Program-made: the position numbers and the translations under genes | Part shown: piece after piece, positions 1-10,807 of the stretch | Layout: every line of letters starts with the position of its first letter | Position numbering within the stretch: position 1 is the first letter of the stretch | Notes under the pieces: model-generated | The model's input: only the letters and a program-made list of their open reading frames with translations | What the model was told of the DNA's origin: nothing | The model's database searches: none | Source of the DNA: CAYZXT01 sp964482515 | GTDB lineage: Bacteria > Elusimicrobiota > Elusimicrobia > FEN-1173 | Length of the DNA stretch: 64,000 bases | Reading direction: 5' to 3' | Assembly (NCBI GenBank): GCA_964482515.1 | Contig: CAYZXT010000002.1 | Span: 143,886-207,885 of the forward strand

Positions 1-412
1 GGTGCGGGAAGGATTAAAAATCCTCAAACAAGCTTTACTGCTACCGGCCTGAATTCGGACTGTAAAACTTTCTTAGGAACTTCTGTATAACTTCTGTAAT
101 CTGGGGATAGAGCTTTTTTTCGGGAACAACATGGGATTCGGATTTTGTTTTCCACAGGATGTTCTTTCAAAGAAATTATCAAAAAGTGTTTCATTTAAAA
201 GATATTGCAGTGCAAAAAAAATTCTCCCCATTATACATCCAGCTTCTATTACGGCTACTGATTTTTATTAATATAAGCGCCCGGCAAGAAAAGAACAACT
301 TCACTTAACTCCAAAAATTGCTTTCAATAAAAACCGACAATGAACGTCTTTTTAAATTAATTTTTGGATCAAAGAAACGGGAAAACCATAAATTAAGCCG
401 AAGGAACGTTGC
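1..412. other. AT-rich intergenic region with no gene
   Basis: No open frame of useful length is visible on either strand. By eye the composition is about one third G+C, against roughly 60 % in the genes that follow. It holds A and T tracts, a short direct repeat of TTCTGTA around 80-98, and one relaxed DnaA-box-like TTTTCCACA at 148-156. I see no tRNA, inverted-repeat element end or riboswitch core. It may be the spacer between a gene left of the window and argG, or a piece of foreign DNA. Confidence 0.6.
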
Positions 413-441
413 TTGACGCTTACTTCCATATTCAGTAAAAT
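413..441 (+). promoter_or_regulatory. Putative sigma-70 promoter of argG
   Basis: TTGACG at 413-418 and TAAAAT at 436-441 are separated by 17 bases, a near-consensus vegetative promoter. Transcription would start near 448, giving a leader of about 90 nt before the argG start at 538. Confidence 0.6.
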
Positions 442-468
442 CCAGATCTCGTAAATATTCATAGAAAT

Positions 469-512
469 CGCGCATTTTCAGGGATTTTCAACCTGAGAAC
501 GCGGGGTTTTTT
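469..512 (+). terminator. Terminator-like hairpin in the argG leader
   Basis: Bases 469-482 pair with 492-503 to give about 12 base pairs (one G-U, a two-base bulge at 473-474) closed by a 9-base loop. GGG and six T (507-512) follow. It lies between the predicted promoter and argG, so it could be an attenuator. It could equally terminate transcripts arriving from upstream. Confidence 0.45.
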
Positions 513-537
513 ATATTCAAACAAGGCAGAGACACCC

Positions 538-1743
538 ATGAGAAATTTTAAACGCGTCGTTGTGGCTTATTCCGGCGGGTTGGACACTTCGGTTATGCTC
601 CGTTGGATCCGCGATAAATACAACTGCGACGTCATCGCCTGCTGTGTGGACGTGGGACAAGCCGAAAACTATCCTAAATTAAAGAAACGCGCTTTGGCCA
701 CTGGCGCTTCCCAGGCTTTTGTCATTGATGCGCGGAAGGAATTCGTCACCGATTATATTTGGCGCGCCTTGAAGGCGCACGCTCTCTACGAGGGCCGTTA
801 TTTGCTGGGAACGTCCCTGGCTCGGCCGATCATCGCGGAAAAAATCGTCCAAATCGCAAAAAAAGTCGGGGCCGACGCGGTCGCCCACGGCGCCACCGGC
901 AAAGGCAACGACCAAGTCCGATTCGAATTGACGTTCAAGGCCTTGGCTCCGGAGTTGGGCATCCTGGCCCCCTGGCGTGAGTGGGAATTCAAGGGCCGCG
1001 AGGACGAGATCGAATACGCCAAACGGCACAACATCCCCATCACAGTCACCAAGAAAAAACCCTATTCTTCGGATGCAAACCTGTGGCACATTTCCTATGA
1101 AGGCGGCGTGCTGGAAGACCTGAAGAACGCCTACAAAGAAGATATGTTCGAGTTGACCGTTTCCCCGGAAAAAGCCCGGGCCTCCGGCGAGTACTTAGAA
1201 ATCAAATTTGAACGCGGTATCCCGGTCGCCGTAAACGGCAAAAAATACGGGCCCGTGGAAACCGTCAGCCTTTTGAACACCATCGCCGGACGAAACGGCG
1301 TGGGCCGCATCGATATCGTGGAAAACCGCTTGGTGGGAATTAAATCCCGCGGCGTCTATGAGTCTCCCGCCGCGACCGTCCTTTACGCGGCCCATCAGGA
1401 ACTGGAAACCCTGGTGTTGGACCGCGACACGTATCACGCCAAACAGGCCCTGGGACCCAAATACGGCGAGATGGTGTATTACGGTTTGTGGTGGTCTCCG
1501 CTGAAGCGCGCCATGGACGCTTTCATCGACGAGACCCAGAAAAAAATTTCCGGTACGGTCCGCCTGAGGCTCTACAAAGGCAACATCACTGTCCAGAGCC
1601 GGACTTCCCCCAATTCCCTTTATTGGGAGAAGCTGGCGACTTTTGAGCGGGAAGAGATTTATAATCAAAAGGACGCGGAAGGGTTCATCAACCTGTTCGG
1701 CCTGCCTCTTAAGGTCCAGGCCCTCCTGCGTTCCAAACGATAG
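538..1743 (+). CDS. argG: Argininosuccinate synthase
   Basis: Ligates citrulline and aspartate with ATP to form argininosuccinate, the penultimate step of arginine synthesis in the cytosol. The 401 residues match the family length. The N-terminal nucleotide loop AYSGGLDTS is at residues 10-18, and GATGKGNDQVRFE, another family signature, is near 118-130. The ATG at 538 follows a purine-rich AAGGCAGAG. argH follows after 56 bases, so the last two steps of the pathway are adjacent. A promoter and a possible attenuator precede it. Confidence 0.97.
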   Translation: MRNFKRVVVAYSGGLDTSVMLRWIRDKYNCDVIACCVDVGQAENYPKLKKRALATGASQAFVIDARKEFVTDYIWRALKAHALYEGRYLLGTSLARPIIAEKIVQIAKKVGADAVAHGATGKGNDQVRFELTFKALAPELGILAPWREWEFKGREDEIEYAKRHNIPITVTKKKPYSSDANLWHISYEGGVLEDLKNAYKEDMFELTVSPEKARASGEYLEIKFERGIPVAVNGKKYGPVETVSLLNTIAGRNGVGRIDIVENRLVGIKSRGVYESPAATVLYAAHQELETLVLDRDTYHAKQALGPKYGEMVYYGLWWSPLKRAMDAFIDETQKKISGTVRLRLYKGNITVQSRTSPNSLYWEKLATFEREEIYNQKDAEGFINLFGLPLKVQALLRSKR

Positions 1744-1799
1744 ACATTTCCGCAGTCCACCGGCGGCCCTTAGGCGCGCGGCGGAACCGCGTTCCGACT

Positions 1800-3151
<1,352 letters not shown>

Positions 3152-3155
<4 letters not shown>

Positions 3156-4462
3156 ACATCAGGAAGGCCCCTTTGCGAAAGTTTTTAATCGCCATCGTTC
3201 TAGGCTCTTTCTCGCTGTCGTCGTCCGCGCAGGAACCGCCGCGGGCGGAGCAGGTGCTGACGCTGGAACAAAGCCTGCAGCGCGCGTTGCAAAACAACCA
3301 GAAACTTCTCAGCGCGCAGAACGAAGTCAAGATCTCCCAGCAGCGCGTCCGCGAAGCCAAGGCCGGCCTGCTCCCCCAGGCCAGCCTGCACATGAGCGGC
3401 ACGCATTACCTGGCCGAGAACGATTATCTGGTCGCGTCGGATTTCGGTTCGCCGGTCCTGCCGCCGTCCCTGAATTCGGATGCGGACACGTTTTACGCCG
3501 CGCGCGTGTGGCTGCGCCAGCCGCTCTATGACGGAGGGCGTTTGATCAATAACGTCCGCCTGGCCCGCACGAACCTGGAGCGGGCGCGCATAGAGACCGA
3601 AGAGATCCACCTGGAGGTCGTCTTCGAGGCGACCAAGGCGTTCTACGACGTCCTGCTGTGCCGGAAGCAGATCAAGCTGAGCCAGGACGCGCTGGGCGAC
3701 GTGGAAAAACTGGCCGCCCAGCTCGCGCCGGGCGACATACGCCGCCAGGCCGAAATGGACGCGCTGCGCAGCCGCCTTCGCCGCGCGGTGGGGGAACGAC
3801 AGCGCGAATCCGACAAAGCCTACTTGAATTTCATCAACACCCTGGGATTGGAGTTGTACACGCTTGTGGATCTGGATGGAGAGCTTCTTCCCAAGGACGT
3901 GCAGGCGGACTTGCCGCGGCTGCTGGCCTGGGCCCAGGAATCGCGCCTGGAAATCCGCCAGACGGACTTCCAAAAAGAAATCGACCGGCTGACGCTGAAC
4001 CTTTTCCAGGCCCAGCGCTATCCGGTGGTGGCCTTCGGGGCGGGGTACGGGATCAACGACCGACGATTCCCGCTGAGGACCACCGAGTGGAATACAACCC
4101 TGAGCGTGAGCCTGCCGCTCTTCGACGGTTTTTCCAGCCGGGCGCGCATACGGGAGAAGAGGATGCAGGTGAACCAGAACCGCATCTCGCGCACGGTGCT
4201 TGAAGACAACATTAATTTGGAAGTGCGCGACACCTTCGCCGACCTCGCCTACTGGCAAGACGAAGTCAAAGTCCGGAAGGGCGAGTTGGCCCGGGCGGAA
4301 AAGATGGCCGCCGAGCTCGCGCGGAAAAAAGATTCCTTGGACGCGGCCCTCTCGCAGGAGTGGCTGCTTCAGGCCCGGACGTCCTACTGGACGGCGGTGC
4401 ACGGCCAGCGCGTGTCGGTGGCCAGGCTGGAAAAGACCGTCGGCCGGCCACTTGAACCTTAA
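3152..4462 (+). CDS. TolC-family outer-membrane efflux protein
   Basis: A 436-residue exported protein. Residues 1-28 look like a signal peptide (basic start, hydrophobic core, A-Q cleavage region). The rest has the long heptad-rich helices of outer-membrane efflux factors, beginning with a typical LTLEQSLQRALQNNQKLL segment, and the hydrophobic repeats VAFGAGYGIND and LSVSLPLFDGFSSRARIREK. The start overlaps argH by four bases. No inner-membrane pump or adaptor lies next to it, so it probably serves a pump encoded elsewhere. The open frame extends far upstream inside argH, but the signal peptide fixes the start here. Confidence 0.88.
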
Positions 4463-4472
4463 AAGGCCGCCC

Positions 4473-5477
4473 ATGTTTTTCCGGCGCGGCCTCTTTTTGG
4501 TCCTTTTGCTTTCTCTCTGTGTTCCCGCGCGCCCAAGCGCGGCGATTTATTCCCGGAACGATTCGGAATCTTTGGTGTTGGAAGTTCTTTGGAACCGGCT
4601 GAAGGGATTGCCCGTTTCGCGGCGCCCGCGGGTGGGACTGGTGTTAGGCGGCGGCGGCGCGCGCGGTCTGGCGCACATCGGCGTGCTGAAGGTCTTGGAG
4701 CGGGAAAACGTCCCCGTGGACGTGGTGATCGGCACCAGCGTCGGCGCGTTGATCGGCGCTCTCTACGCGGCGGGGCTGCCCCTGGAACAGATCGAAAAGA
4801 TGGGGCAGGACATCGGCTGGGACAAACTGACCGATCTGTCGGCCACCGGCGTCGTGAAGCTCCTGGTGTCGGACCAAATGCTTTCCACGCAAAAGATGGA
4901 AAGTTATCTGAAACACTACATCGGCGACAAACAGTTTCCGGACCTGAAGAAGACCTTCGCCTGCGTGGCCGCGGATTTGAAGACCGGCGAACAGATCGTT
5001 TTGCGGGAAGGCAGCGTGGTGTTGGCGGCGCGGGCCAGCGCCACCATGCCCGGGATGTTCAGCCCCGTTCCCTACCGGCACCGCCTCCTGGTGGACGGCG
5101 GGATCGTCAACAACATTCCGACGGACGTGGCGCAGCTCTTCGGCGTGGACGTGATCATCTGCGTGCCCGTCCCGGCGGACTTCACCCAGTACGGCGTCTC
5201 CAACGTTTTGACCACTCTCACTCAGGCGCTCTACATCCAGGGCGAAGTCATCAACCAGGAACGGTTGTCGAAGGCGGACGTGACCATACAGCCGAAAGTG
5301 GGCGACGTCACGGCCCTTCAGTTGTGGCGCTCGAAGGAATGCATCACGGCGGGCGAATCCGCGGCGCGGGAATCCATGCCGGAGATCCGGAAGGTTTTGA
5401 CGAAGAAATTCTTTGATGTTTGGGCGACGGAAAAGTTCGATCTCGGCGGACCAGGCTCCCCGGAGAAGCCCCGATGA
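4473..5477 (+). CDS. Patatin-like phospholipase, exported
   Basis: A 334-residue member of the bacterial patatin (RssA-like) family of serine acyl hydrolases. A signal peptide (residues 1-22) precedes the domain. The oxyanion-hole glycine run GGGGARG is near residues 58-64, the nucleophile lies in GTSVG with Ser89, and the catalytic aspartate in DGG is Asp208, so the Ser-Asp dyad is complete. It starts ten bases after the TolC-like gene and overlaps the next gene by ATGA. The likely substrate is membrane lipid in the periplasm, but the sequence does not show which. Confidence 0.9.
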   Translation: MFFRRGLFLVLLLSLCVPARPSAAIYSRNDSESLVLEVLWNRLKGLPVSRRPRVGLVLGGGGARGLAHIGVLKVLERENVPVDVVIGTSVGALIGALYAAGLPLEQIEKMGQDIGWDKLTDLSATGVVKLLVSDQMLSTQKMESYLKHYIGDKQFPDLKKTFACVAADLKTGEQIVLREGSVVLAARASATMPGMFSPVPYRHRLLVDGGIVNNIPTDVAQLFGVDVIICVPVPADFTQYGVSNVLTTLTQALYIQGEVINQERLSKADVTIQPKVGDVTALQLWRSKECITAGESAARESMPEIRKVLTKKFFDVWATEKFDLGGPGSPEKPR

Positions 5478-6502
5478 GAGGTTTCCGTTCCGTGGCGGCG
5501 GTCGCGGCCGCGTTCCTACTGTTCGCCGCGCCGTTGTTGAGGGCGTCCGCCGACGAACCCAGCCGCCGCGAACGGCAGAAGTGGGCCGCGGAAGCCGACG
5601 CGCTGATGAGAGAAAAGAACTACGCGGGCGCGGCCGGGTTGTTGGAAAAGGCCTCGTCCCCCGGCGCCTCGAAATCCGACGCGTTGGAATGGAAATCAAA
5701 ACTGGGCCGCTGCTACGAACTCGAAAAGAATTACCAAAAGGCGCTTTCGGCCTATCAGGAGGCCTACCAGCTGAACCCCAAGGGACTGGACCGGATGCTG
5801 GACCTGGCGCGCGTTTACGATTTGGTGGATTTAAAAGAGAACGCCATCGAGCTGTTTCAAAAGATCCTGGATCGGGACAAGTCCCGCAAGGACGTGGTGT
5901 TCGCGCTCGCCAATCTCTACATGCGGTCCAACGACGTGGGCCGGGCCAGGGAATATACGCAAAGAGCGTTGGACGCGGACCCGCAGGACCCCGGGGCCCA
6001 ACGGTTGATGGCGGCGGTGGAGGAAGCCGAGGGCGATCTGGCGGCCGCGGCTCACCGCTGGGAAGGGCTCTTGGCTTTGCGCCCGGAGGCGGAAGATTTT
6101 TTACACCTCGGCAGGTTATGGGCCGCGCAGAACGAGTACGATTTAGCCGAGATGAGTTTCCGTAAGGCGAAGGAGAACGGCGCGGCGCAGGCGGACGTAA
6201 GCTTTCAGCGCGGCGTTTTGGCCTGGCAGCGGGGCCGCTTGGCGGAAGCGGAAAAGTTTTGGAAAGAAGCCGACAAGGCCCGCCCCAACTGGGACGCGGT
6301 CAAATTTTTCCTCGCGCTCCTGCGGCAGAATCAAGGCGAAACGGCCCAGGCGCTTTCGCTGATGAAAGACGCGGGCGCGCGGACCGAGAGCGCCTACATC
6401 AAAGGCCTCGCCGCGGATTTTCAGGAGATCACCACCAGCACGTCGACGGTGAGCGAGACGGCTTTGCCGGCCAACAGGAACAAAGGCAATCAAGCGAGAT
6501 AG
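5474..6502 (+). CDS. Exported TPR-repeat protein
   Basis: A 342-residue protein with a signal peptide (residues 1-24, ending ...LLRASA) followed by tetratricopeptide-like helix pairs from about residue 35 to 310, for example around WKSKLGRCYELEKNYQKALS and ALANLYMRSNDVGRAREY. TPR arrays are protein-interaction scaffolds, and the partner cannot be read from the sequence. It overlaps the patatin gene by four bases, so TolC-like, patatin and TPR proteins form a coupled envelope group behind argGH. The start chosen is the ATGA overlap, not an earlier in-frame ATG, because the signal peptide begins there. Confidence 0.82.
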   Translation: MRGFRSVAAVAAAFLLFAAPLLRASADEPSRRERQKWAAEADALMREKNYAGAAGLLEKASSPGASKSDALEWKSKLGRCYELEKNYQKALSAYQEAYQLNPKGLDRMLDLARVYDLVDLKENAIELFQKILDRDKSRKDVVFALANLYMRSNDVGRAREYTQRALDADPQDPGAQRLMAAVEEAEGDLAAAAHRWEGLLALRPEAEDFLHLGRLWAAQNEYDLAEMSFRKAKENGAAQADVSFQRGVLAWQRGRLAEAEKFWKEADKARPNWDAVKFFLALLRQNQGETAQALSLMKDAGARTESAYIKGLAADFQEITTSTSTVSETALPANRNKGNQAR

Positions 6503-6523
6503 AATAAGAAGGAGCCCTCTTTC

Positions 6524-7789
6524 GTGAACAAGGCTTTCGACACATTCCAATACCGCGGCAAGGACCTGTATGTTGAGCAGGTCCGGTTATCGGACCTGGC
6601 GGAACGTTTGGGAACGCCGCTCTACGTTTATTCCGGAACCAAGATCCGCGGTCAATTCCAAAAGTTCGACCAAGCCTTCAACGGCTGGCCGCACATGATC
6701 TGCTACGCCATGAAGGCGAACAGCAACCTGGCGATCCTGAAATTGCTGGCCGGGCTCGGCGCCGGCGTGGACATCGTTTCCATGGGCGAACTGTTCCGCG
6801 CCCACAAGGCCGGCGTTCCCCCTCACCGGATCGTTTTCTCCGGCGTGGGCAAGCGAGAAGAGGAGATCATCGCGGCGCTCAAGGCCGGGATCCTCATGTT
6901 CAATGTGGAGTCGGCCGAAGAGCTGGAGGCCATCAACCGCGTGGCGGAGCGGCTACGCAAGCCCGCCCCGGTTTCCATCCGCGTGAACCCGAACGTCGCG
7001 GTGGACACCCATCACCACATCACCACGGGCAAGGCGGAAAACAAGTTCGGCGTGCCGATCGAGTCCGCCGAGGCGCTTTATCAACGCGCCTACCGTTTGC
7101 CATGGCTGAAGATCGTCGGCATTCAGTCCCACATCGGTTCGCAGATCACGGAAGTGCGGCCGTACCGGGAAACGCTGGAAAAAGTGTTGAAGCTGGTGGA
7201 GCGTCTGGAGGATTCCGGCATCTATCTTCACATCATCGATCTGGGCGGCGGCCTCGGCGTCACGTACAAGAACGAACGTCCTCCGGCGCCGTCAGAGTTG
7301 GGAAAGGCCGTGCTGCCGTTGCTGAAAGGGCGGAACCTGCGGCTGTTGTTCGAGCCGGGGCGCTTCATGGTGGCGGAATCCGGCTGCCTGCTCACGCGCG
7401 TGATCTACCGAAAGGAGACCGGGCATAAGAATTTCGTGATCGTGGACGCAGCCATGAACGATCTGGCGCGGCCGGCGCTTTACGACGCCTATCATCCCAT
7501 CCACCCTTTGCAAAAAAGCGCGGGAAAAGAATTTACGGCGGACGTCGTCGGCCCCGTCTGCGAGTCCGGCGATTATATGGCCAAGGCCCGGAAGATCGTC
7601 CGGCCGGAAGCCGGCGAATATTTGGCGGTGCTCGGCGCCGGCGCCTACGGGTTCAGCATGAGCTCCCAATACAACGCCCGTCCGCGCGCGGCGGAGGTGT
7701 TGGTGATCGGCAAGAAATGGTGGGTCGTCCGCGCGCGGGAGACCTTCAACGATCTGGTTCGCGGCGAAAAAATTCCAGCGGGGATCTGA
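6524..7789 (+). CDS. lysA: Diaminopimelate decarboxylase
   Basis: PLP enzyme that decarboxylates meso-diaminopimelate to lysine. It has 421 residues, typical of the fold-type III family. Lys64 in CYAMKANSN is the Schiff-base lysine. The glycine-rich phosphate-binding HIIDLGGGLG follows at about 235-245, and Cys346 in GPVCESGD completes the active site from the partner subunit. Translation starts at GTG 6524 with AAGGAG about ten bases upstream. It opens an operon that carries every later step of the pathway. A TAGAAT at 6500-6505 could be its -10 element. Confidence 0.96.
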   Translation: MNKAFDTFQYRGKDLYVEQVRLSDLAERLGTPLYVYSGTKIRGQFQKFDQAFNGWPHMICYAMKANSNLAILKLLAGLGAGVDIVSMGELFRAHKAGVPPHRIVFSGVGKREEEIIAALKAGILMFNVESAEELEAINRVAERLRKPAPVSIRVNPNVAVDTHHHITTGKAENKFGVPIESAEALYQRAYRLPWLKIVGIQSHIGSQITEVRPYRETLEKVLKLVERLEDSGIYLHIIDLGGGLGVTYKNERPPAPSELGKAVLPLLKGRNLRLLFEPGRFMVAESGCLLTRVIYRKETGHKNFVIVDAAMNDLARPALYDAYHPIHPLQKSAGKEFTADVVGPVCESGDYMAKARKIVRPEAGEYLAVLGAGAYGFSMSSQYNARPRAAEVLVIGKKWWVVRARETFNDLVRGEKIPAGI

Positions 7790-7790
7790 C

Positions 7791-8618
7791 ATGACTAAAA
7801 TATCTTTCACGAAAATGCACGGCACCGGGAACGATTTCGTCGTCATCAACGGGATGCGCCGTCCGGTCAAGTTGAACGCGGCGCTGTCGCGCCGGCTCTG
7901 CGACCGGCACTTCGGCGTGGGCGCGGACCAGATTTTGGTCCTGGAGCCGTCCAGGAAGGCGGACTTCCGCATGCGCATCGTCAACGCGGACGGCTCCGAG
8001 GTGGAAATGTGCGGCAACGGCATCCGCTGCGCGGCCCATTACGCGTTCGAGCGCGGCATCGTCAAGACAAAGGACATGAGCGTGGAAACCCTGGCCGGGA
8101 TCATCCGCCCTTCGCTCCAAAAAGACCTCGTGCGCGTGGACATGGGCGCGCCGGTCCTGGACGCGGAGAAAGTCCCCACGCGGGGCAAGGGCCGGGTCAT
8201 CGACGCGCCTTTCCACTGGACGGGGAACGAAGTCCGGATGACCTGCGTCTCCATGGGGAATCCCCACGCGGTGATCTTTGTGGACGACCTGTCCAAAGTT
8301 CCCGCCAACGTCTGGGGCCCGCAGATCGAGAACCATTCTTTTTTTCCGAAACGCGTGAACGTCGAATTCGTTCAGGTGATTTCTTCCCGGCGCGTGAAGG
8401 CCCGGGTCTGGGAGCGCGGCGCCGGTTTGACGCTGGCCTGCGGCACGGGGGCCTGCGCGATTGCGGTGGCCGGGGTCTTGACGGGACGTTTGCAGCGCGA
8501 AGCGACGGTTTCTTTGCCGGGCGGCGATTTGAAGGTGGAATGGGCCGCGGATGAGCACGTTTATATGACCGGCCCGGCGGCCCAAGTCTTTGACGGGGAG
8601 TTCGAATTAAATAAATAA
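7791..8618 (+). CDS. dapF: Diaminopimelate epimerase
   Basis: Cofactor-independent racemase converting LL- to meso-diaminopimelate, which feeds both lysine and peptidoglycan. It has 275 residues. Both catalytic cysteines are present: Cys74 in EMCGNGIRC and Cys217 in ACGTGACA. The start is one base after the lysA stop, so the two are probably coupled. Together with dapL it shows that the LL-isomer is the product made upstream. Confidence 0.96.
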   Translation: MTKISFTKMHGTGNDFVVINGMRRPVKLNAALSRRLCDRHFGVGADQILVLEPSRKADFRMRIVNADGSEVEMCGNGIRCAAHYAFERGIVKTKDMSVETLAGIIRPSLQKDLVRVDMGAPVLDAEKVPTRGKGRVIDAPFHWTGNEVRMTCVSMGNPHAVIFVDDLSKVPANVWGPQIENHSFFPKRVNVEFVQVISSRRVKARVWERGAGLTLACGTGACAIAVAGVLTGRLQREATVSLPGGDLKVEWAADEHVYMTGPAAQVFDGEFELNK

Positions 8619-8641
8619 GTTTGTCAGCGGAAGGCTAACTA

Positions 8642-8676
8642 AGCCGGAGTCGGGCCGTTCTCTCGGCACTCCGGCT
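8642..8676 (+). promoter_or_regulatory. Hairpin between dapF and dapA
   Basis: A perfect 9-bp inverted repeat, AGCCGGAGT (8642-8650) and ACTCCGGCT (8668-8676), with a 17-base loop. No T-run follows, so it is not a standard terminator. It may process or stabilise the message, or be a weak attenuator, in the 83-base gap within the dap operon. Confidence 0.4.
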
Positions 8677-8701
8677 AGCGCCTTCGCAAACGGAGGATGT
8701 C

Positions 8702-9604
8702 ATGTTTGAAGGCTCATGCGTCGCGCTTGTCACGCCATTCAAGGACGGCCAGGTCGACGAAAAAAAACTCGAAGAACTGATCGAATTTCAGATCGCCAAC
8801 GGCACGTCGACCATCGTGCCCTGCGGTACCACGGGCGAATCGCCCACGCTTTCCCACGCCGAACATAAGCGCGTGATCGCGCTGACCGTGAAGTACGTGC
8901 GCAAGCGCGTGCTGGTGATGGCGGGCACGGGGTCCAATTCCACGCGCGAAGCCATCGAGATGACGAAGTACGCCAAGGAGGCCGGCGTGGACGGGGCCCT
9001 CGTCGTCGTTCCCTATTACAACAAGCCGACCCCCAAGGGTCTGATCGAACACTTCAAAGCCATCGCCCAGGCCGCGCCGCTCCCGATCATCGTCTACAAC
9101 ATCCCCGGGCGCTCGGGTGTGAACATGCTGCCCGCGACGATCATCGAGCTCGCCAGGGCGGAGAAGAACATCGTCGGCGTGAAGGAAGCCAGCGGCAACA
9201 TCGACCAGGCCAGCGAACTGTCCGCGGTCCTGGGGCCGTCCTTCGACATCCTTTCCGGCGACGACTCCCTCACGCTTCCGATCATGTCGGTCGGCGGCAA
9301 GGGCGTGATCTCCGTGATGGCGAACATAGCGCCGAAGGACGTGGCGGAGCTTTGCAGCGCCTGGAAGGCCGGCAACGTGGCGCGCGCCCAGGAACTCCAC
9401 TTGAAAATGTATCCCCTGATCAAGGCGCTCTTTCTGGAGACCAGCCCTATCCCGCTCAAGACGGCCATGGGGTGGATGGGGCTTTGCTCGCCGGAGATGC
9501 GGTCGCCCCTTGGCGGCATGGAAAAAATCAACGAGAACCGCCTGGCCACGGCGCTGAAGAATTACGGGTTGGTGGACCACCGGCCGGTGTCGGCGGCATC
9601 ATAA
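8702..9604 (+). CDS. dapA: 4-Hydroxy-tetrahydrodipicolinate synthase
   Basis: Condenses pyruvate with aspartate semialdehyde, the committed step to diaminopimelate. It has 300 residues and the class I aldolase barrel. The threonine pair sits in PCGTTGESP (around residue 44), the catalytic Tyr132 in YNIPGRSG, and the Schiff-base Lys161 in GVKEASGN. An ATG at 8702 follows GGAGG. This is normally the lysine-feedback point of the pathway. I did not map an allosteric site. Confidence 0.96.
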   Translation: MFEGSCVALVTPFKDGQVDEKKLEELIEFQIANGTSTIVPCGTTGESPTLSHAEHKRVIALTVKYVRKRVLVMAGTGSNSTREAIEMTKYAKEAGVDGALVVVPYYNKPTPKGLIEHFKAIAQAAPLPIIVYNIPGRSGVNMLPATIIELARAEKNIVGVKEASGNIDQASELSAVLGPSFDILSGDDSLTLPIMSVGGKGVISVMANIAPKDVAELCSAWKAGNVARAQELHLKMYPLIKALFLETSPIPLKTAMGWMGLCSPEMRSPLGGMEKINENRLATALKNYGLVDHRPVSAAS

Positions 9605-9616
9605 CGAGGTAAAGCC

Positions 9617-10393
9617 ATGATCAAACTCGGCATTTGCGGCGTTGGCGGGCGGATGGGCGCGGCGATCCTGCACCAGGCGCTCAAGAACAAGGACATCAAG
9701 GTTTCCGGTTTTCTGGAACGTCCGGACAGCCCCCTCATCGGTAAAAAACTGGCGGACGTGGCCGTCAGCGGCGACATTCGCGACGTATTGAAGTCCGTGG
9801 ACGTGCTGATCGATTTCACTTCGCCCGAGGCCACGGTGAAGAACGCGGAGGCGGTGGCCGCGGCCGGGAAATCGTTGGTGGTCGGGACCACGGGAATGGT
9901 CGGCGAGCTGCGCGAAAAATTCGTCGGCGCGGTGAAGAAGATTCCGGTGGTATTCTCTCCCAACATGAGCGTGAGCGCCAATGTGCTCTTCTCCGTCGCG
10001 GAGGAGATGGCGCGCCTGCTGCCGGGATATGACGCCGAGGTCGTGGAGATCCATCACAACTTGAAAAAGGACTCGCCGTCCGGAACGGCGCAGCGATTGG
10101 CCGACGCGGTGGCCAGGGGACGCGGGCAGAAGGACGGTTTCGTCTACGGCCGCCACGGGATGGTGGGCGAACGGAAATCCGCCGAGATCGGCGTGCACGC
10201 GCTGCGCGGCGGCGACGTCGTCGGCGACCACACGGTCTTCTTCCTGGGACAGGGCGAGCGCGTCGAGCTGGTCCATCGCGTGACGTCGCGGGACGCCTTC
10301 GCCCACGGCGCCGTCGTCGCGGCCCAATGGCTCGCCGGCAAACCCGCGGGACTTTACGACATGCGCGACGTGCTGGGGCTGAATAAAAAGTAA
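9617..10393 (+). CDS. dapB: 4-Hydroxy-tetrahydrodipicolinate reductase
   Basis: Reduces the DapA product with NAD(P)H to tetrahydrodipicolinate. It has 258 residues. The N-terminal Rossmann loop is GICGVGGRMG (residues 5-14), and the active-site segment HHNLKKDSPSGTA starts at His146 with the conserved lysines at 150-151. It lies 12 bases after dapA with its own AGGT-type ribosome site, within the same operon. Confidence 0.96.
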   Translation: MIKLGICGVGGRMGAAILHQALKNKDIKVSGFLERPDSPLIGKKLADVAVSGDIRDVLKSVDVLIDFTSPEATVKNAEAVAAAGKSLVVGTTGMVGELREKFVGAVKKIPVVFSPNMSVSANVLFSVAEEMARLLPGYDAEVVEIHHNLKKDSPSGTAQRLADAVARGRGQKDGFVYGRHGMVGERKSAEIGVHALRGGDVVGDHTVFFLGQGERVELVHRVTSRDAFAHGAVVAAQWLAGKPAGLYDMRDVLGLNKK

Positions 10394-10398
10394 GCCGG

Positions 10399-10782
10399 AT
10401 GATCTTCCAAAAACTAAAGCGCCACTTCTCGGAAATTCTGGCCGACGATCAGCCGGAGGATGAGATTTACGATCCGGTCCACGTGGCCGTCGTTTTAGTG
10501 AGTTGCATGATCGGGCTTGGCGCGCTCTATTGGATGCTGTGGGCGCTTCTGGTCTGTGAAGGCGGTCTCGTCATGAAGATCGGGCCGGCGCTGCAAGTCC
10601 TCTTTACCGACAAGACCCTGATGGATTTCGGCTACCAGGGGTATCCCTACCAGCTCGGCCTTTTCGAAGGCTGGATCGTCAACGTCGGCGGCTTGGCGGC
10701 CTGCCTGCTGACGATTGCGGTCGCGTGGTTTTTTTATGGACGGATCAGCCGCCGGTTCCCTTTGAACCAAAGTTCGAATTAA
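10399..10782 (+). CDS. Small two-helix membrane protein of unknown function
   Basis: A 127-residue protein I do not recognise. After an acidic cytosolic-looking start it has two hydrophobic segments, about residues 30-55 (HVAVVLVSCMIGLGALYWML) and 93-114 (WIVNVGGLAACLLTIAVAWF), with a hydrophilic loop between them. It begins five bases after dapB and ends 25 bases before dapL, so it is an integral part of the lysine operon. A transport-related or membrane-tethering role is possible, but nothing in the sequence shows it. Confidence 0.75.
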   Translation: MIFQKLKRHFSEILADDQPEDEIYDPVHVAVVLVSCMIGLGALYWMLWALLVCEGGLVMKIGPALQVLFTDKTLMDFGYQGYPYQLGLFEGWIVNVGGLAACLLTIAVAWFFYGRISRRFPLNQSSN

Positions 10783-10807
10783 CATCCCCTCATTCAAGGA
10801 GCGCATC

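Noticed and set aside
148..156. DnaA-box-like TTTTCCACA far left of the window
   Set aside because: One relaxed box without clustering or flanking replication genes. The 32 kb region is far better supported.
429..462. Half-sites resembling ARG boxes (ATATTCA) around the argG promoter
   Set aside because: The halves do not form the full palindrome and are common in AT-rich DNA. No ArgR gene is in the window.
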